Below are positions 1-10,060 of a DNA stretch of 64,000 nt, piece by piece. Origin of the DNA: Echinometra lucunter (taxonomy: Eukaryota > Echinodermata > Echinoidea > Camarodonta > Echinometridae); assembly GCA_029962745.1 (NCBI GenBank), contig CM057154.1, positions 19,844,857-19,908,856 on the forward strand, read 5' to 3'. A program made the translations under genes and the position numbers. Under the pieces are notes generated by a model. The model made no database searches and had not been told where the DNA came from. It saw only the letters and a list, made by a program, of their open reading frames with translations. Numbering within the stretch: the first letter of the stretch is position 1; the number at the start of each line of letters is the position of its first letter.

Positions 1-1028
1 GAAAAGGCCTCTCCTTTGCCTGAAGTCCTTATATTGTATATTCAAGAAGACAACGCAGAAATGGGATGCGCTAACATCAAAACGAGACAAATGGTTCATT
101 TCGCTTTTCTTGTCACTGCAAGATCTAAGCTTTAACAATTGCCATATCGATTAAGACCACTGTAATAAAGAATCTACGGACCGCTTACTTCAAGGGGAGG
201 TAAAAAAAATCGATGATTCGGGTTGGACGAAACATGGACCCTTCCGTAAGCTCATCAACCGCAGGTAGACGCAGGGTGGACAGAACCGCAGCCGTGGCCT
301 CCCCCTTGACAAAATAAAGTTAGCGGTTATACTCCATATATATACGCTTCCAAACCAAGCACCCCGCCCCTCCCGATAAACGCCCTGTTCTTCTCTGTGC
401 ATTCCTTGAATTTATTGGTCAAATTGTTAATGTATATCAAAGGAAAAACGACTCCAAACCTAAAGCAGGTATCAGCAGAGAATAGAGTTCTTCACATTGC
501 ACACTGAGGCTGTATGATATTCATGAGTGAATGGATAGATTATTCTCAAAATCTGAGATAAGGGACTTAAATGGGTGTCATTGAAAACAAAATATATCGG
601 ATGGTACTCGGCCAAACATTCATGGATCTCCGTTTTTTCTTTTTATCCTCGGGAGTTTTTTTTTCTAATCTTACACTATGCACGTTATAGATTTGTGTCA
701 CATAGTGTTCATGTATGTATTTAGTTTAAGTTTTCAGTTTATTTTCGTATTTTACATTCATTACATGATAGGTCAGAAACAATAACACTGCCCAAATTAT
801 TCTTACAAAATGTAACCAAACAAATGCAGTCCATATATAGATACAATTTCATGGTGTTTTAAATGAAATCAGACTAAACTTGCGGTGAAAATATGAGGGA
901 ATTCATTTGAAACCTAAGCTTGTAGGTTGTAGATTTCCTTACAAATGAATAAGAACAGTCTATTTTACTTTGATTAATATTAGATATATTTGTGTTTTGC
1001 TATATCGTCCTGGAGCGTGTACTTGGAA
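1..1028. other. AT-rich DNA, no gene recognised
   Basis: I see no exon with convincing splice sites, no RNA gene and no repeat that I recognise in this stretch. The only ORF of note is about 70 codons on the minus strand near 190-402 and has no recognisable motif. The flank of a small transposon begins at 1029. Confidence 0.5.
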
Positions 1029-1178
1029 CTCTCTAAATTCCTTAGATTGGAAATCAATCTACAAGATTGTGGTGGGGGACCAATCCAAAATTAGATTGAG
1101 AAAAAGATTGACTTCTAAATCTATTAGATTGAGATTTTCAATCTAGTTATGGATTGGTCCCTCATTGAATTTAGAGAG
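1029..1178. mobile_element. Small palindromic MITE, copy 1
   Basis: The ends are a perfect 12 bp inverted repeat, CTCTCTAAATTC at 1029-1040 and its complement at 1167-1178. Just inside, GGGACCAATCC at about 1076-1086 pairs with GGATTGGTCCC at 1151-1161. The core is built of repeated AGATTGA/TCAATCT words, so the whole unit can fold. A diverged relative lies at about 39260-39365. It is non-coding and the target duplication is not clear, so the superfamily is unassigned. Confidence 0.65.
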
Positions 1179-1241
1179 AAAGCAGTTTATTGTACTGAAT
1201 ATACCTAACCTCTATTTCGCTCTATTTTTAATAAAACTCTT

Positions 1242-1301
1242 ATGAATAATGAATGACTGAATAAATGAATAAATGAATAAATAAATGAATAAATAAATAT
1301 A
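1242..1301. repeat. (AATG/AATA)n microsatellite
   Basis: An imperfect four-base repeat of TGAATAAA and AATGAATA words. Similar tracts occur at 17155-17275 and 29018-29235. Confidence 0.85.
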
Positions 1302-1455
1302 GATCATAAATCTTGTGACATTCAAGAATTTCGATAGTTGTATTCATCTTCTCTGGACACAAGAACGCTTCCATAAAAATTCTCAGACTTCACCCTCATC
1401 GACATCGCCACTATTATGATCCTCCTCCTATTCATCATCACTGTTGTCAAACGTA

Positions 1456-1457
1456 CA

Positions 1458-1494
<37 letters not shown>

Positions 1495-1530
1495 GTTAGC
1501 GTCCTAAAAAACACAATTATTATCATCGTT

Positions 1531-1563
<33 letters not shown>

Positions 1564-1634
1564 TCATCCTCCTCCTCATCATCACCATCGTCGTTATCAT
1601 CAAATTATCGTCCTATTCATCTTCATCATCCTAC

Positions 1635-1680
<46 letters not shown>

Positions 1681-1900
1681 TTATCCTCCTCCTCCTCAAC
1701 ATCGTTATCATCATCATCATCAAACACAATCATGCTCATACCATCATCATCATCATCATCATCATCCTTATCATCATCATCATCCTTATCATCATCATCA
1801 TCCTTAATATCATCATCATCCTTATCATCATCATCATCATCATCATCATCACTATCATCACTATCATCATCTTCTACTCCATAATCTCCATCCTCGTTGT
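1456..1900. repeat. (ATC)n trinucleotide microsatellite
   Basis: About 445 bp of ATC/TCA repeats, interrupted by CCT, GTT and other variants. It gives spurious poly-Ile, poly-Ser and poly-Asp reading frames in different phases. These are composition artefacts and not proteins. Confidence 0.95.
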
Positions 1901-2400
1901 CGTCATTTCTCATGCAAAATATAGTGAACATCACAGTCATCATCACCACCAACATGACACTAATCACTTTAACCACCATTCTTGGAATTGATCAATTTAT
2001 GTGATTCTTTAAACACGCCATCCTTCTTGCATAACCTCTCACTTCAAAAAGATACGATACTTTAAAATGATAACACATAAAACAGTAATATAATTGCATA
2101 ACATTTCATATATCATTATTGTGACTTATACAAAACATTAATGATAATTCCATGCCTATAGACAAGTTGATAAGTGTATCCAAATTAATTCCGAATTTTC
2201 CTTCAGCCCTTTACTTCTTTCAACTTCTTGTAACTTGAAGTATGTAGATTGTTGCAGTGATGTCGTAATAAACTTGTGTGTAATTGTTTTAGATCCAAAC
2301 ACTGCTAAATGTTTCTAAATGCTTTTCTCTATATCACTGGAACGTCCTCTATTTGTGTATGATGAAAATTGGTCATCTTTGCAAATACAAGTCATGTATG

Positions 2401-3853
2401 TATGGCACGCCATAAGGGAATCAATACAAAATATATTTCACTTGAACAAATATATGATTCTTTTTCTCTAAACCATTTCACTCCAGCAAATTTATATTTC
2501 ACTTCTAAAAAAAAAAACATTCCACTTTTCACAAAAATTCATTTCACAGTTATTATTTCACTCTTCACAAAAATATATTTCACTTTCTTCCAAAATACAT
2601 TCCACTTTTCACATAAATATATTTTACTCTTCACAAAAATATATTTCACTTTTTTTCCAAAATTCGTTCCACTTTTCACAGGAATACATTTTACTCTTCA
2701 CAAAAATATATTTCACTTTTTTTCCAAAATTCGTTCCACTTTTCACAGGAATACATTTCACTTTTCACAAAATGTCATTCCACTTTTAAGAAAAAAAAAT
2801 TATTCCTCTTTCTCTCATACCAAAACCTTTTCACTTTCTGCCAAAAATATGTTCCTCTTTTATCTCGGCCTAAAGCGATCTTATCGACGTGGGTAAGCTT
2901 AACGGCCTTGGCGAGCTTATCTTAGGCTTAGCTAGCTAGCTCATCTACGCGCGTTCTATCGATGGTGTACCTAAAATCCATTCCTCTTCTCTCACCTAAA
3001 CCATTTCACTTTCTCTCACGAAATCATTTCACTCTGCCAGAAAAATACGTTCCTCTTTTTTCTCGGCCTGCAGGAGGCGCTATTGGCGAGTTTTGCTTAG
3101 AGTACCTACATAAAGAGAGTAGCGACATAGACGTCCTACTTCTTGGGAAACAAAATGGCGTTCAAATTCTTTCTATTTCGAACACCCGTTTGCTTATCGG
3201 AATTGAAAAGAAATGTTGCGTAACAGGGAAACAAAATGGCGTTCAAATCTTGGGTTGTCGCTACTCTCTTTATGTAGGTACTCTAGTTTTGCTAGCTTGT
3301 TAGCTTGGCGCGGGCTATATCTTTTGTCATTTGCTTGTTTAGCATTGGTATTGTTTTGTTATTCAGTTTGATCTGATGGGGCTGAAGGGGGGGGGCGGCT
3401 TTGAGGCTGCTGCACTTGATTTTGAAGTTCATTAATACATCCAATTTATGCCGGGATATATGCAGGGTGAACAAAGGATGCTACCTCTACAGGCGAACTT
3501 TGGTTTTGCTTATTTTGCCTCTTGGGGCTTGGTGGGGGTTTGGAGTCTTCTGCACATGATTTTGAAGTATGTAAATTTATCAAGGTTTATGCAGGGTGAA
3601 TGATGGATGCTGCTTCTCCCGTTGGTCTGGCAAGGCTATATAGCTGAGGGAGGGAGGTAAGTTTCTGCACATGATTTTGAATATTCTGCATTAATGTAGC
3701 GCCTAAGCTTTCTCTCTGAAATGTGTCTAAGCGCTTTAGAGAAATATCATTACCCCGGTCATCGGATTCATGCAAGCTTGCCCGCACACAATGTATGCAC
3801 TTTCTGCACAGCATTAATTCCGGCCAGTCGCACTCACAATGCTAAACAAATCA
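2401..3853 (+). repeat. Left arm of the foldback element
   Basis: The arm runs from TATGGCACGCC at 2401 to GCTAAACAAATCA at 3853. The outer domain (about 2440-2860) is the ~22 bp tandem array. The inner domain has a looser repeat in which CTGCACATGATTTTGAA recurs near 3410, 3550 and 3665, each followed by a TATGCAGGGTGAA-like word in the first two. Apart from a 196 bp insertion (element plus one target copy) it matches the right arm closely by eye. The ORF of 175 codons at 2369-2896 is simply this tandem repeat read in frame. Confidence 0.85.
3090..3293. mobile_element. hAT-like MITE nested in the left foldback arm
   Basis: The element spans 3098-3285 (188 bp). It has 30 bp perfect terminal inverted repeats that begin TAGAGTACCTACATA, and is flanked by an exact 8 bp direct repeat GTTTTGCT at 3090-3097 and 3286-3293. 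The homologous place in the right arm (near 6325-6335, opposite strand) holds a single GTTTTGCT, so the empty site is preserved. Inside, a ~22 bp word starting GGGAAACAAAATGGCG occurs twice as a direct repeat (about 3146 and 3227). An 8 bp target duplication is typical of the hAT and P superfamilies. hAT is my inference. Confidence 0.9.
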
Positions 3854-5632
3854 TCACCATGGAGAGTGGCAAATTTTGGTGCATCTCAGGAATGGAGGGG
3901 GGGGGGGGGGTGGGTACGTTGGACATACATGTAATATGAAGGTTAGGAATAGGGCCGCATTAGCGTAAGGTCACTGGGTTTTGTTTACACGATTTCTTTT
4001 ATTCTGTTTATGTTACTTTCAGTTCAATTTGTGGTAATGTCATGTTTTGTGTTTTTTTTTTTTTTTTTTGTTCATTACTTTTTCTTTCTTTCTCTGGACC
4101 TCTAGGAAGAACAGAGCCATTTGAATAATGGCTCTGAATAGAGTTTCCTGCCATCAATACTAATTTCAATTAATTAAGATTAATAATAATTTGATATATT
4201 GCTGGGTCACAGCACCTCTACTATGCAAATTTTGTTGGCTAAATTCTCATGAAGTAAAACTTTATGCAAGCTATAATGATAATAATAATGTACAGATTTT
4301 ATATAGCGCATATGTAGGTCCCTATGCGCTCTAAGAGAGAGAAAAGGGAAAGACATGATTAAAAGATAGGTCACTGTTACTTTGTTACACTAAGATATGT
4401 TTTGAATGTTAAGTGCAGATTTAAACTTCTCTATCGTGTTGATGTTTCTCAGAGAGTTTGGGAGGTTATTCAATAAAACTGATGCAGCATGAGCAAATGA
4501 GCGTTCGCCATATGTTTTTGTTTGAGGTATGATAAACAAATTCTCTTTGCATGATCGAAGTTATCTTGTTGGTTTGTATACAGTTGGAAGAAGGGGGTGG
4601 TTGTGTGCAACATGGAATGCAAGTCATAAGGAGAAATATAAGTAGATAACTTTCTGTAGTTATTCTAACCTAATTTCTGCGTTTTATTTTCATACAGGTT
4701 GTTATGTACATGCATTTCTCAGATATTCATTATGTTTTGTTATGCATCACAATCTGTATGATCTGTGTCATATCTTCATTATAAATAGATGTATGTGTAA
4801 AGAGTCCGAAGACAGTTTGTTTTATTATATTCTGAATCGGCTCGTGCAGGTCGTGGGTGTTTCTCTCTCTCTCTCTCTCAATGTGCTATTCTTGGAATGT
4901 AATTAGAAATGCATTCTCATTTTCTGTTTTGTTCAGTGTTTATGTTTTTGTTTGGGATTGGGAATGTTCCTGAAGGGTTGGATTTAAATCAATTAATTTT
5001 AATTTTAAATTTAAATTTTGAATTTAAATTCATTGCGATCCCTGAAGCTGCCAGTGTACTCCCCCACCCCAATTTAGAAAATATCACAGAACCGCGTCTG
5101 GGCCACTGCCACAATAAAATAGACATTTGAACTGGAGTGGAACTGGAAGCAATCGACAAGTTGCAAGACTCATGGTCGGGGGAACCGGGGCCGGGGGCCC
5201 GGCCCCCAAATATTTGGCAGGGGAAAAAAATGGGAAAGAAAAGAAAAGACAGAGAAAGAAAAGGAAAGATGTAAGAAAGGACAAAATGGAAGCGCTCGCT
5301 CGCATTGTTGGCCTTATTGTATGTGCCATCTATTATAGGCCTACACATTTTAACAAAACAAAATAATTGGTTTGCATCTTGCGTCTCCATCTGATGTTAA
5401 ACCAATTCTATTCATGAATATAATCATAATTATGGTAGTGATATTATTGCATCTAATGAATCGGGTGGCAAGTTTTGCGAGGAATTACAATACCCTGCAC
5501 ATTTTGGTAGCAATAATATGCCGTGACACCCCCTCCCTGCCTCTTCCTCCATTTGGCTTGCATAGAGTTTTACTTTATGAGAATTCAAGCCCCCCCCCAA
5601 AAAAAAAAAAAAAAAAAATGCATAGAAGAGAT
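3854..5632. other. Spacer between foldback arms
   Basis: No gene is recognisable. Contents seen: a 14 G run at 3897-3910; a T-run near 4051-4069; a small hairpin AGAGCCAT/ATGGCTCT at 4115-4137; a stretch at about 4262-4345 (ATAATAATGTACAG then TATATAGCGC) that resembles the 3' tail of a SINE on the minus strand; a CT repeat at 4862-4880; an AT-only tract near 4998-5030; a very GC-rich patch around 5177-5208; and a purine-rich run 5220-5290. The spacer ends at a poly-A run just before a SINE-like unit. Confidence 0.6.
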
Positions 5633-5945
5633 GCTGTGGTCCAGTGGATAAGTATCCTTACTTGAGCCACAATGTCCGGGGTGTCCAAGATATGAATTTA
5701 CGTACATTTGCCATTCTTCACCCATTAAGTGGTATAACCGGTAAGATACGACGGCCATTGTGATTTGTTTAGCATTGTGAGTGCGACTGGCCGGAATTAA
5801 TGCTGTGCAGAAAGTGCATACATTGTGTGCGGGCAAGCTTGCATGAATCCGATGACCGGGGTAATGATATTTCTCTAAAGCGCTTAGACACATTTCAGAG
5901 AGAAAGCTTAGGCGCTACATTAATGCAGAATATTCAAAATCATGT
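5633..5945 (+). mobile_element. Degenerate tRNA-derived SINE at the inner edge of the right foldback arm
   Basis: The start, GCTGTGGTCCAGTGGATAAG at about 5633-5652, matches the head of the better preserved SINE at 27909. The B-box area (near 5678-5690) is decayed. The 3' portion (about 5846-5945) has CCGGGGTAATGATAT and AGCGCTTAGACACATTT, which parallel the other SINE's CCGGGGAAATGATAT and AGCGCTTAGAAACATTT. The foldback arm begins at 5761 inside this unit, and the left arm carries the 3' part in inverted orientation (about 3680-3853). The element that became the foldback therefore already contained a SINE. Confidence 0.65.
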
Positions 5946-6984
5946 GCAGAAACTTACCCCCCCCCCCTCGCTCAGCTATATAGCCTTGCCAGACCAACGG
6001 GAGAAGCAGCATCCATCATTCACCCTGCATAAACCTTGATAAATTTACATACTTCAAAATCATGTGCAGAAGACTCCAAACCCCCACCAAGCCCCAAGAG
6101 GCAAAATAAGCAAAACCAAAGTTCGCCTGTAGAGGTAGCATCCCTTGTTCACCCTGCATATATCCCGGCATAAATTGGATGTATTAATGAACTTCAAAAT
6201 CAAGTGCAGCAGCCTCAAAGCCGCCCCCCCCCCTTTCAGCCCCATCAGACCAAACTGAATACAAAACAATACCAATGCTAAACAAGCAAATGACAAAAGA
6301 TATAGCCCGCGCCAAGCTAACAAGCTAGCAAAACTCGCCAATAGCGCCTCCTGCAGGCCGAGAAAAAAGAGGAACGTATTTTTCTGGCAGAGTGAAATGA
6401 TTTCGTGAGAGAAAGTGAAATGGTTTAGGTGAGAGAAGAGGAATGGATTTTAGGTACACCATCGATAGAACGCTCGTAGATGAGCTAGCTAGCTAAGCCA
6501 AAGATAAGCTCGCCAAGGCCGTTAAGCTTACCCACGTCGATAAGATCGCTTTAGGCCGAGATAAAAGAGGAACATATTTTTGGCAGAAAGTGAAAAGGTT
6601 TTGGTATGAGAGAAAGAGGAATGATTTTTTTTTCTTAAAAGTGGAATGACATTTTGTGAAAAAGTGAAATGTTTTGTGAAAAGTGAAATGTATTCCTGTG
6701 AAAAGTGGAACGAATTTTGGAAAAAAGTGAAATATATTTTTGTGAAGAGTAAAATATATTTCTGTGAAAAAGTGGAATGTATTTTGGAAGAAAGTGAAAT
6801 TTATTTTGTGAAGAGTGAAATAATATTTTTTGTGGAAACTGTGAAATGAATTTTTGTGAAAAGTGGAATTTTTTTTTTTAGAAGTGAAATATAAATTTGC
6901 TGGAGTGAAATGGTTTAGAGAAAAAGAATCATATATTTGTTCAAGTGAATATATTTTGTATTGATTCCCTTATGGCGTGCCATA
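5761..6984 (-). repeat. Right arm of the foldback element
   Basis: This is the reverse complement of 2401-3853 without the nested 188 bp MITE. Reading inward from 6984 it starts TATGGCACGCCATAAGGG, then the ~22 bp tandem domain (about 6540-6950), then the inner domain. Small differences include a longer C run at 5957-5967. The end word GGCGTGCCATA is repeated just outside (6985-6995). Confidence 0.85.
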
Positions 6985-6995
6985 GGCGTGCCATA

Positions 6996-7703
6996 ATGGT
7001 ATACCATTTGAAAATTATGAACAATACAGTAGTTCAGTGACAGATTCAAGCTATTTTAAAGGCACGTGATCTACATTTTTCTCTAAGAAATAATCTCATA
7101 GTATTTCCATGTACTTATAAGGTACAAAAAAGTATTTATAAATGGGCAATCTACACTGATTTGTATATAAATATGTACACCATATACTTTTCATGTGCAT
7201 TTCTTTTTCACACAAATTCAAAAGACTGCATAATACAATGTGTTGCCCCATGGAGCCTATACAAGCGTACGGTTATTAATACTTTAGGCTTCTTAATATT
7301 TCAGTCTCCTGTAAGCCTTCATTCCTGCTATAAATAGCAATTTACTTTGAATGCACTGCTTGTTCCCATGAATTCTAAAAACTATTGTAGAATGTGAAAG
7401 ATTAAGTAATAAACTGACATTAAGACTGAAATAGCCACAAACAAAAATAAATGCTACACAATGGTTTTTGTTGATGTCGGAAAATGATGTGATTGTAGTG
7501 TGTATCACTTCTAAACAAGAAAAATCCGTAGTTTACTGTCAATCAGAAGATAGACAAATTTGATATTCATTCATTTGCAAGGATGGGTGACAAACAATTA
7601 AAATTAATGTACCACTTTGCTAAGGCATCATATGTTCAGTGCAATACTTAAGTAACTTGTGAATGATATTAGGTTACCCAATAAGGCTTAACCCTAAACG
7701 AAC
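6996..7703. other. Unassigned AT-rich DNA
   Basis: I see no repeat family, RNA gene or credible exon. A 71-codon minus-strand frame at 7293-7508 has no recognisable motif and is probably chance. Confidence 0.5.
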
Positions 7704-7978
7704 AAACACAGTGAACATGGCGGACAAAGAAAGGGGACAAAATAAACAACCTCTCATTCTACCCTTCACAATGGTTCTGGTAGTCAAAAGAACATCCCTT
7801 CACAGCTATTTTGTTTAATCATGTAGTTCCAGGTGAATATGCATGTGACACCTGTTCCACATATTTTAGACAATAGCAGTAAAGGGATGTTCTTTTGACT
7901 ACCAAAACCATTGTGAAGGGTAGAATGAGGGGTTGTTTATTTTGTCCCCTTTCTTTGTCCGTCATGTTCATAGTGAAA
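7704..7978. mobile_element. Palindromic CACTA-ended MITE, copy 1
   Basis: The element is 7707-7975 (269 bp). Long inverted arms of about 95 bp start CACAGTGAACATG on the left and CACTATGAACATG (complement) on the right. They continue through GACAAAGAAAGG and CACAATGGTT to AACATCCCTT. A 3 bp direct repeat AAA flanks it. A second copy with identical length lies at 42038-42306 with its loop in the opposite orientation. CACTA termini plus a 3 bp duplication fit the CACTA/EnSpm superfamily. That assignment is inferred from ends only. Confidence 0.85.
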
Positions 7979-9060
7979 CACAATGTATCTGTTCGTGAAG
8001 AAAACGTGGTGTAACCCTGGAAACTTTGTGCAATGAAGTTTTTCCACCTTGAAAGCATCGCTGATACTTCGCTCGTCGGACCCAGTTTGTGTTTTATAAA
8101 CAGATAAAGATACTTAACACTTACAAATTGTACAACGTCATGATTTAGATTATCATGCTACACATTCGAGCTTTATTTTCAGTATTGAGGTCTTCGAAAT
8201 AATATTTCATTTATTACTATTTGATTTTATAGATGTTGTTAATGATTTTGTGATGTAGTATTGGGTATACGATAAGTATCATTTTTTCAGCTTTGTGATT
8301 TACTTAGTTTTCAGTATTACTCTCTGATTATTCCTCATTTTAAGATGAAAAAAAAAAAACTTTGCTCATTTTAAGATGAAATTAATATCTCTTGCGAGTC
8401 AGAGAAGAGAAGCGAATGATATGGGACAATTATGATTGAAATAGCCTTAATACAAACTACTTTTCTCTGCCAGGTGGATTCATAATTCCTAATTTTGTAT
8501 TGATTTTTTTGCTTTATTATTATTATCATTACTGTTATTTATTTGGCCACAAAATCAGAAATCCACAGTACATGCATAATACAATATTATTATCAAGTAC
8601 ACATGTATTTTTATGCTAGTGGAGAGATTTCCAACAGAATTTTGAGAGGTAGGAGGGAATCTGCTAAAAAACAGACACAGCCATGTTTCACTGGCAGGAT
8701 ATAATTATTTGTAACAAAAAAAACACCACAAAAACAACAACAACAAAAAAAAACTTGGAGATGTTGACCTTTTGCCCAAAGAAAGTAAGCTAATTTTATA
8801 ACTCATGTAACGTTTGTTATGGTGGACACCAAGCATAATTTATATAAATGCGAATAGAAAACCATACTGAAAAAAGAAAAGAATTATGCTCATATTGAAG
8901 AAGACTGCTTGAACTATCTCCTCCAGTCATATGGCGCCCTCACAAAATGTTTAAAGGAATTTATATTTTTCAATCTAATGTCCCACTGTCACTCTCCAAT
9001 ATTATAAAATTACACATAGAGAAAGAGAAGGAAATATTGAGCAAAAAGAAGAGGAAAGAA
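7979..9060. other. Unassigned DNA
   Basis: Mostly AT-rich sequence. A short direct repeat (CTCATTTTAAGATGAAA, near 8336 and 8367) and an A-rich AACAAC tract near 8718-8755 are the only patterns. No exon is recognised. Confidence 0.5.
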
Positions 9061-9150
9061 ATGGTTGCCTATGCCGGGCCAGGATTCGCAAAAATAATGT
9101 GAAATCCTTCACTGTTGCCCAGAGGCATGTGAGCCCTCATAGGCAACCAT
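9061..9150. repeat. 90 bp unit with 13 bp inverted repeats
   Basis: ATGGTTGCCTATG at 9061-9073 is exactly complementary to CATAGGCAACCAT at 9138-9150. The interior is unique. It may be a very small MITE or a chance hairpin. No target duplication is evident. Confidence 0.45.
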
Positions 9151-9431
9151 GTAGAAAGACGATTTAGAAATTATGTACAATCCTGAATTTTTCCTTTTCT
9201 AAATCTGTAAATGATATAATTTTAATTTATTAATTTTGTATGTTTGAGGACCCCAGTGGAAATAAGCTCTCGAGCTTTCGTGGGTTATCCTGCTTAAGCT
9301 TATTCGTTTTTTTTTTTAACCTGTTTCTCTTTGACTATTCTATTGTTGTAAGTTCAAAGCTTGGCAAATAGAATCAGTCAATGTGATTTCCCTGTATTTT
9401 TTGTCCTGTTTCAATTATTTTGGAAAAGAAA

Positions 9432-9645
9432 AGGAAGAAGAAGAAGAAGAAGAAGAAGAAGAAGAAGAAGAAGAAGAAGAAGAAGAAGAAGAAGAAGAAG
9501 AAGAAGAAGAAGAAGAAGAAGAAAAAAGAAGAAGAAGAAGAAGAAGAAGAAGAAGAAGAAGAAGAAGAAGAAGAAGAAGAAGAAGAAGAAGAAGAAGAAG
9601 AAGAAGAAGAAGAAGAAGAAGAAGAAGAAGAAGAAGAAGAAGCGA
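9432..9645. repeat. Long (GAA)n tract
   Basis: About 210 bp of GAA/AAG repeats with only one internal interruption (an A run near 9522), ending in AGCGAAGAAG. The plus strand is pure purine. This produces poly-Glu, poly-Lys and poly-Arg frames on one strand and poly-Ser, poly-Phe and poly-Leu on the other; none is a gene. Such mirror-symmetric purine tracts can form triplex DNA. Confidence 0.97.
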
Positions 9646-9855
9646 AGAAGCATGCGGTATGCGTTACCTGTGAGGGCAGCAGACAAATAGAAGAGATAGA
9701 AAGAACATATGAATCGAGCAATCGCAGCAACAAAGTAGCAGGCCAGGAGAGAGGCAAACGCTCATTGTTTATTTCTATTTAGCGAGCTTTTATCGACTAT
9801 CAAGATTGTCAAGGCTGAATATCAAGCTATATACTGTTCTCATCTAAGTTGAATG

Positions 9856-10060
9856 TCAAATGAGAACATTACAGGTGTATCTGAAGAGGGTTTTGTTGAC
9901 AGCAGTGTTGAGTGAATTGACACGTCTGCTGAAGGGACACGTCGCCGAAGTTTCGGGCGATGAGCCAGTCTCATCAGCGCTTTTTCCACGGTGGAAGCAC
10001 ACAAGCAGATCTGTAAGTAAGCTAGTTATCGACATCGTGTAGCTTGACAACACAAGACTG
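9856..10060 (-). mobile_element. Possible Penelope-like terminal fragment
   Basis: Read on the minus strand, 9934-9980 contains CTGATGA (9971-9977), a GC-rich hairpin, then CGAAAC (about 9950-9955). Penelope-like elements often carry a CTGATGA...GCCCGAAAC signature in their terminal repeats, related to a hammerhead ribozyme core. Here the stem next to CTGATGA is not properly paired, and I could not complete stems I and III, so an active ribozyme is unlikely. On the plus strand the piece ends at a donor-like AGATCT|GTAAGTAAG near 10013, so a non-coding first exon is the alternative. A 136-codon minus frame over 9856-10266 has no recognisable domain. Confidence 0.35.

Larger units (their letters stand above)
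2401..6984. mobile_element. Large foldback (TU-like) element
   Basis: Two long arms in inverted orientation (2401-3853 and 5761-6984) flank a 1.9 kb spacer. From outside inward each arm has a TATGGCACGCCATAAGGG end, a roughly 400-450 bp outer domain of degenerate ~22 bp tandem repeats (TTCCACTTTTCACAAAAATA type), and an inner domain of mostly non-repetitive sequence. This outer-repeat plus inner-domain layout matches the published description of sea urchin TU foldback transposons. The family link is inference from architecture, because I cannot compare sequences. The right end carries an extra copy of the GGCGTGCCATA end word, and no clean target duplication could be defined. No transposase frame is present in arms or spacer, so the element is non-autonomous. 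Confidence 0.75.

Noticed and set aside
1444..1979. Frames rich in Ile/Ser (plus) and Asp/Met (minus)
   Set aside because: They are translations of the (ATC)n microsatellite.
2369..2896. 175-codon plus-strand frame
   Set aside because: It is the ~22 bp tandem repeat of the foldback outer domain read in frame; its periodic FTKIYFTF-like pattern mirrors the DNA repeat.
3721..5893. Identical 44-residue protein start on both strands (about 3721 plus and 5893 minus)
   Set aside because: It is explained by the inverted arms of the foldback element, not by a conserved gene.
9361..9782. Poly-Arg, poly-Lys, poly-Glu and poly-Ser frames
   Set aside because: All are phases of the GAA tract.
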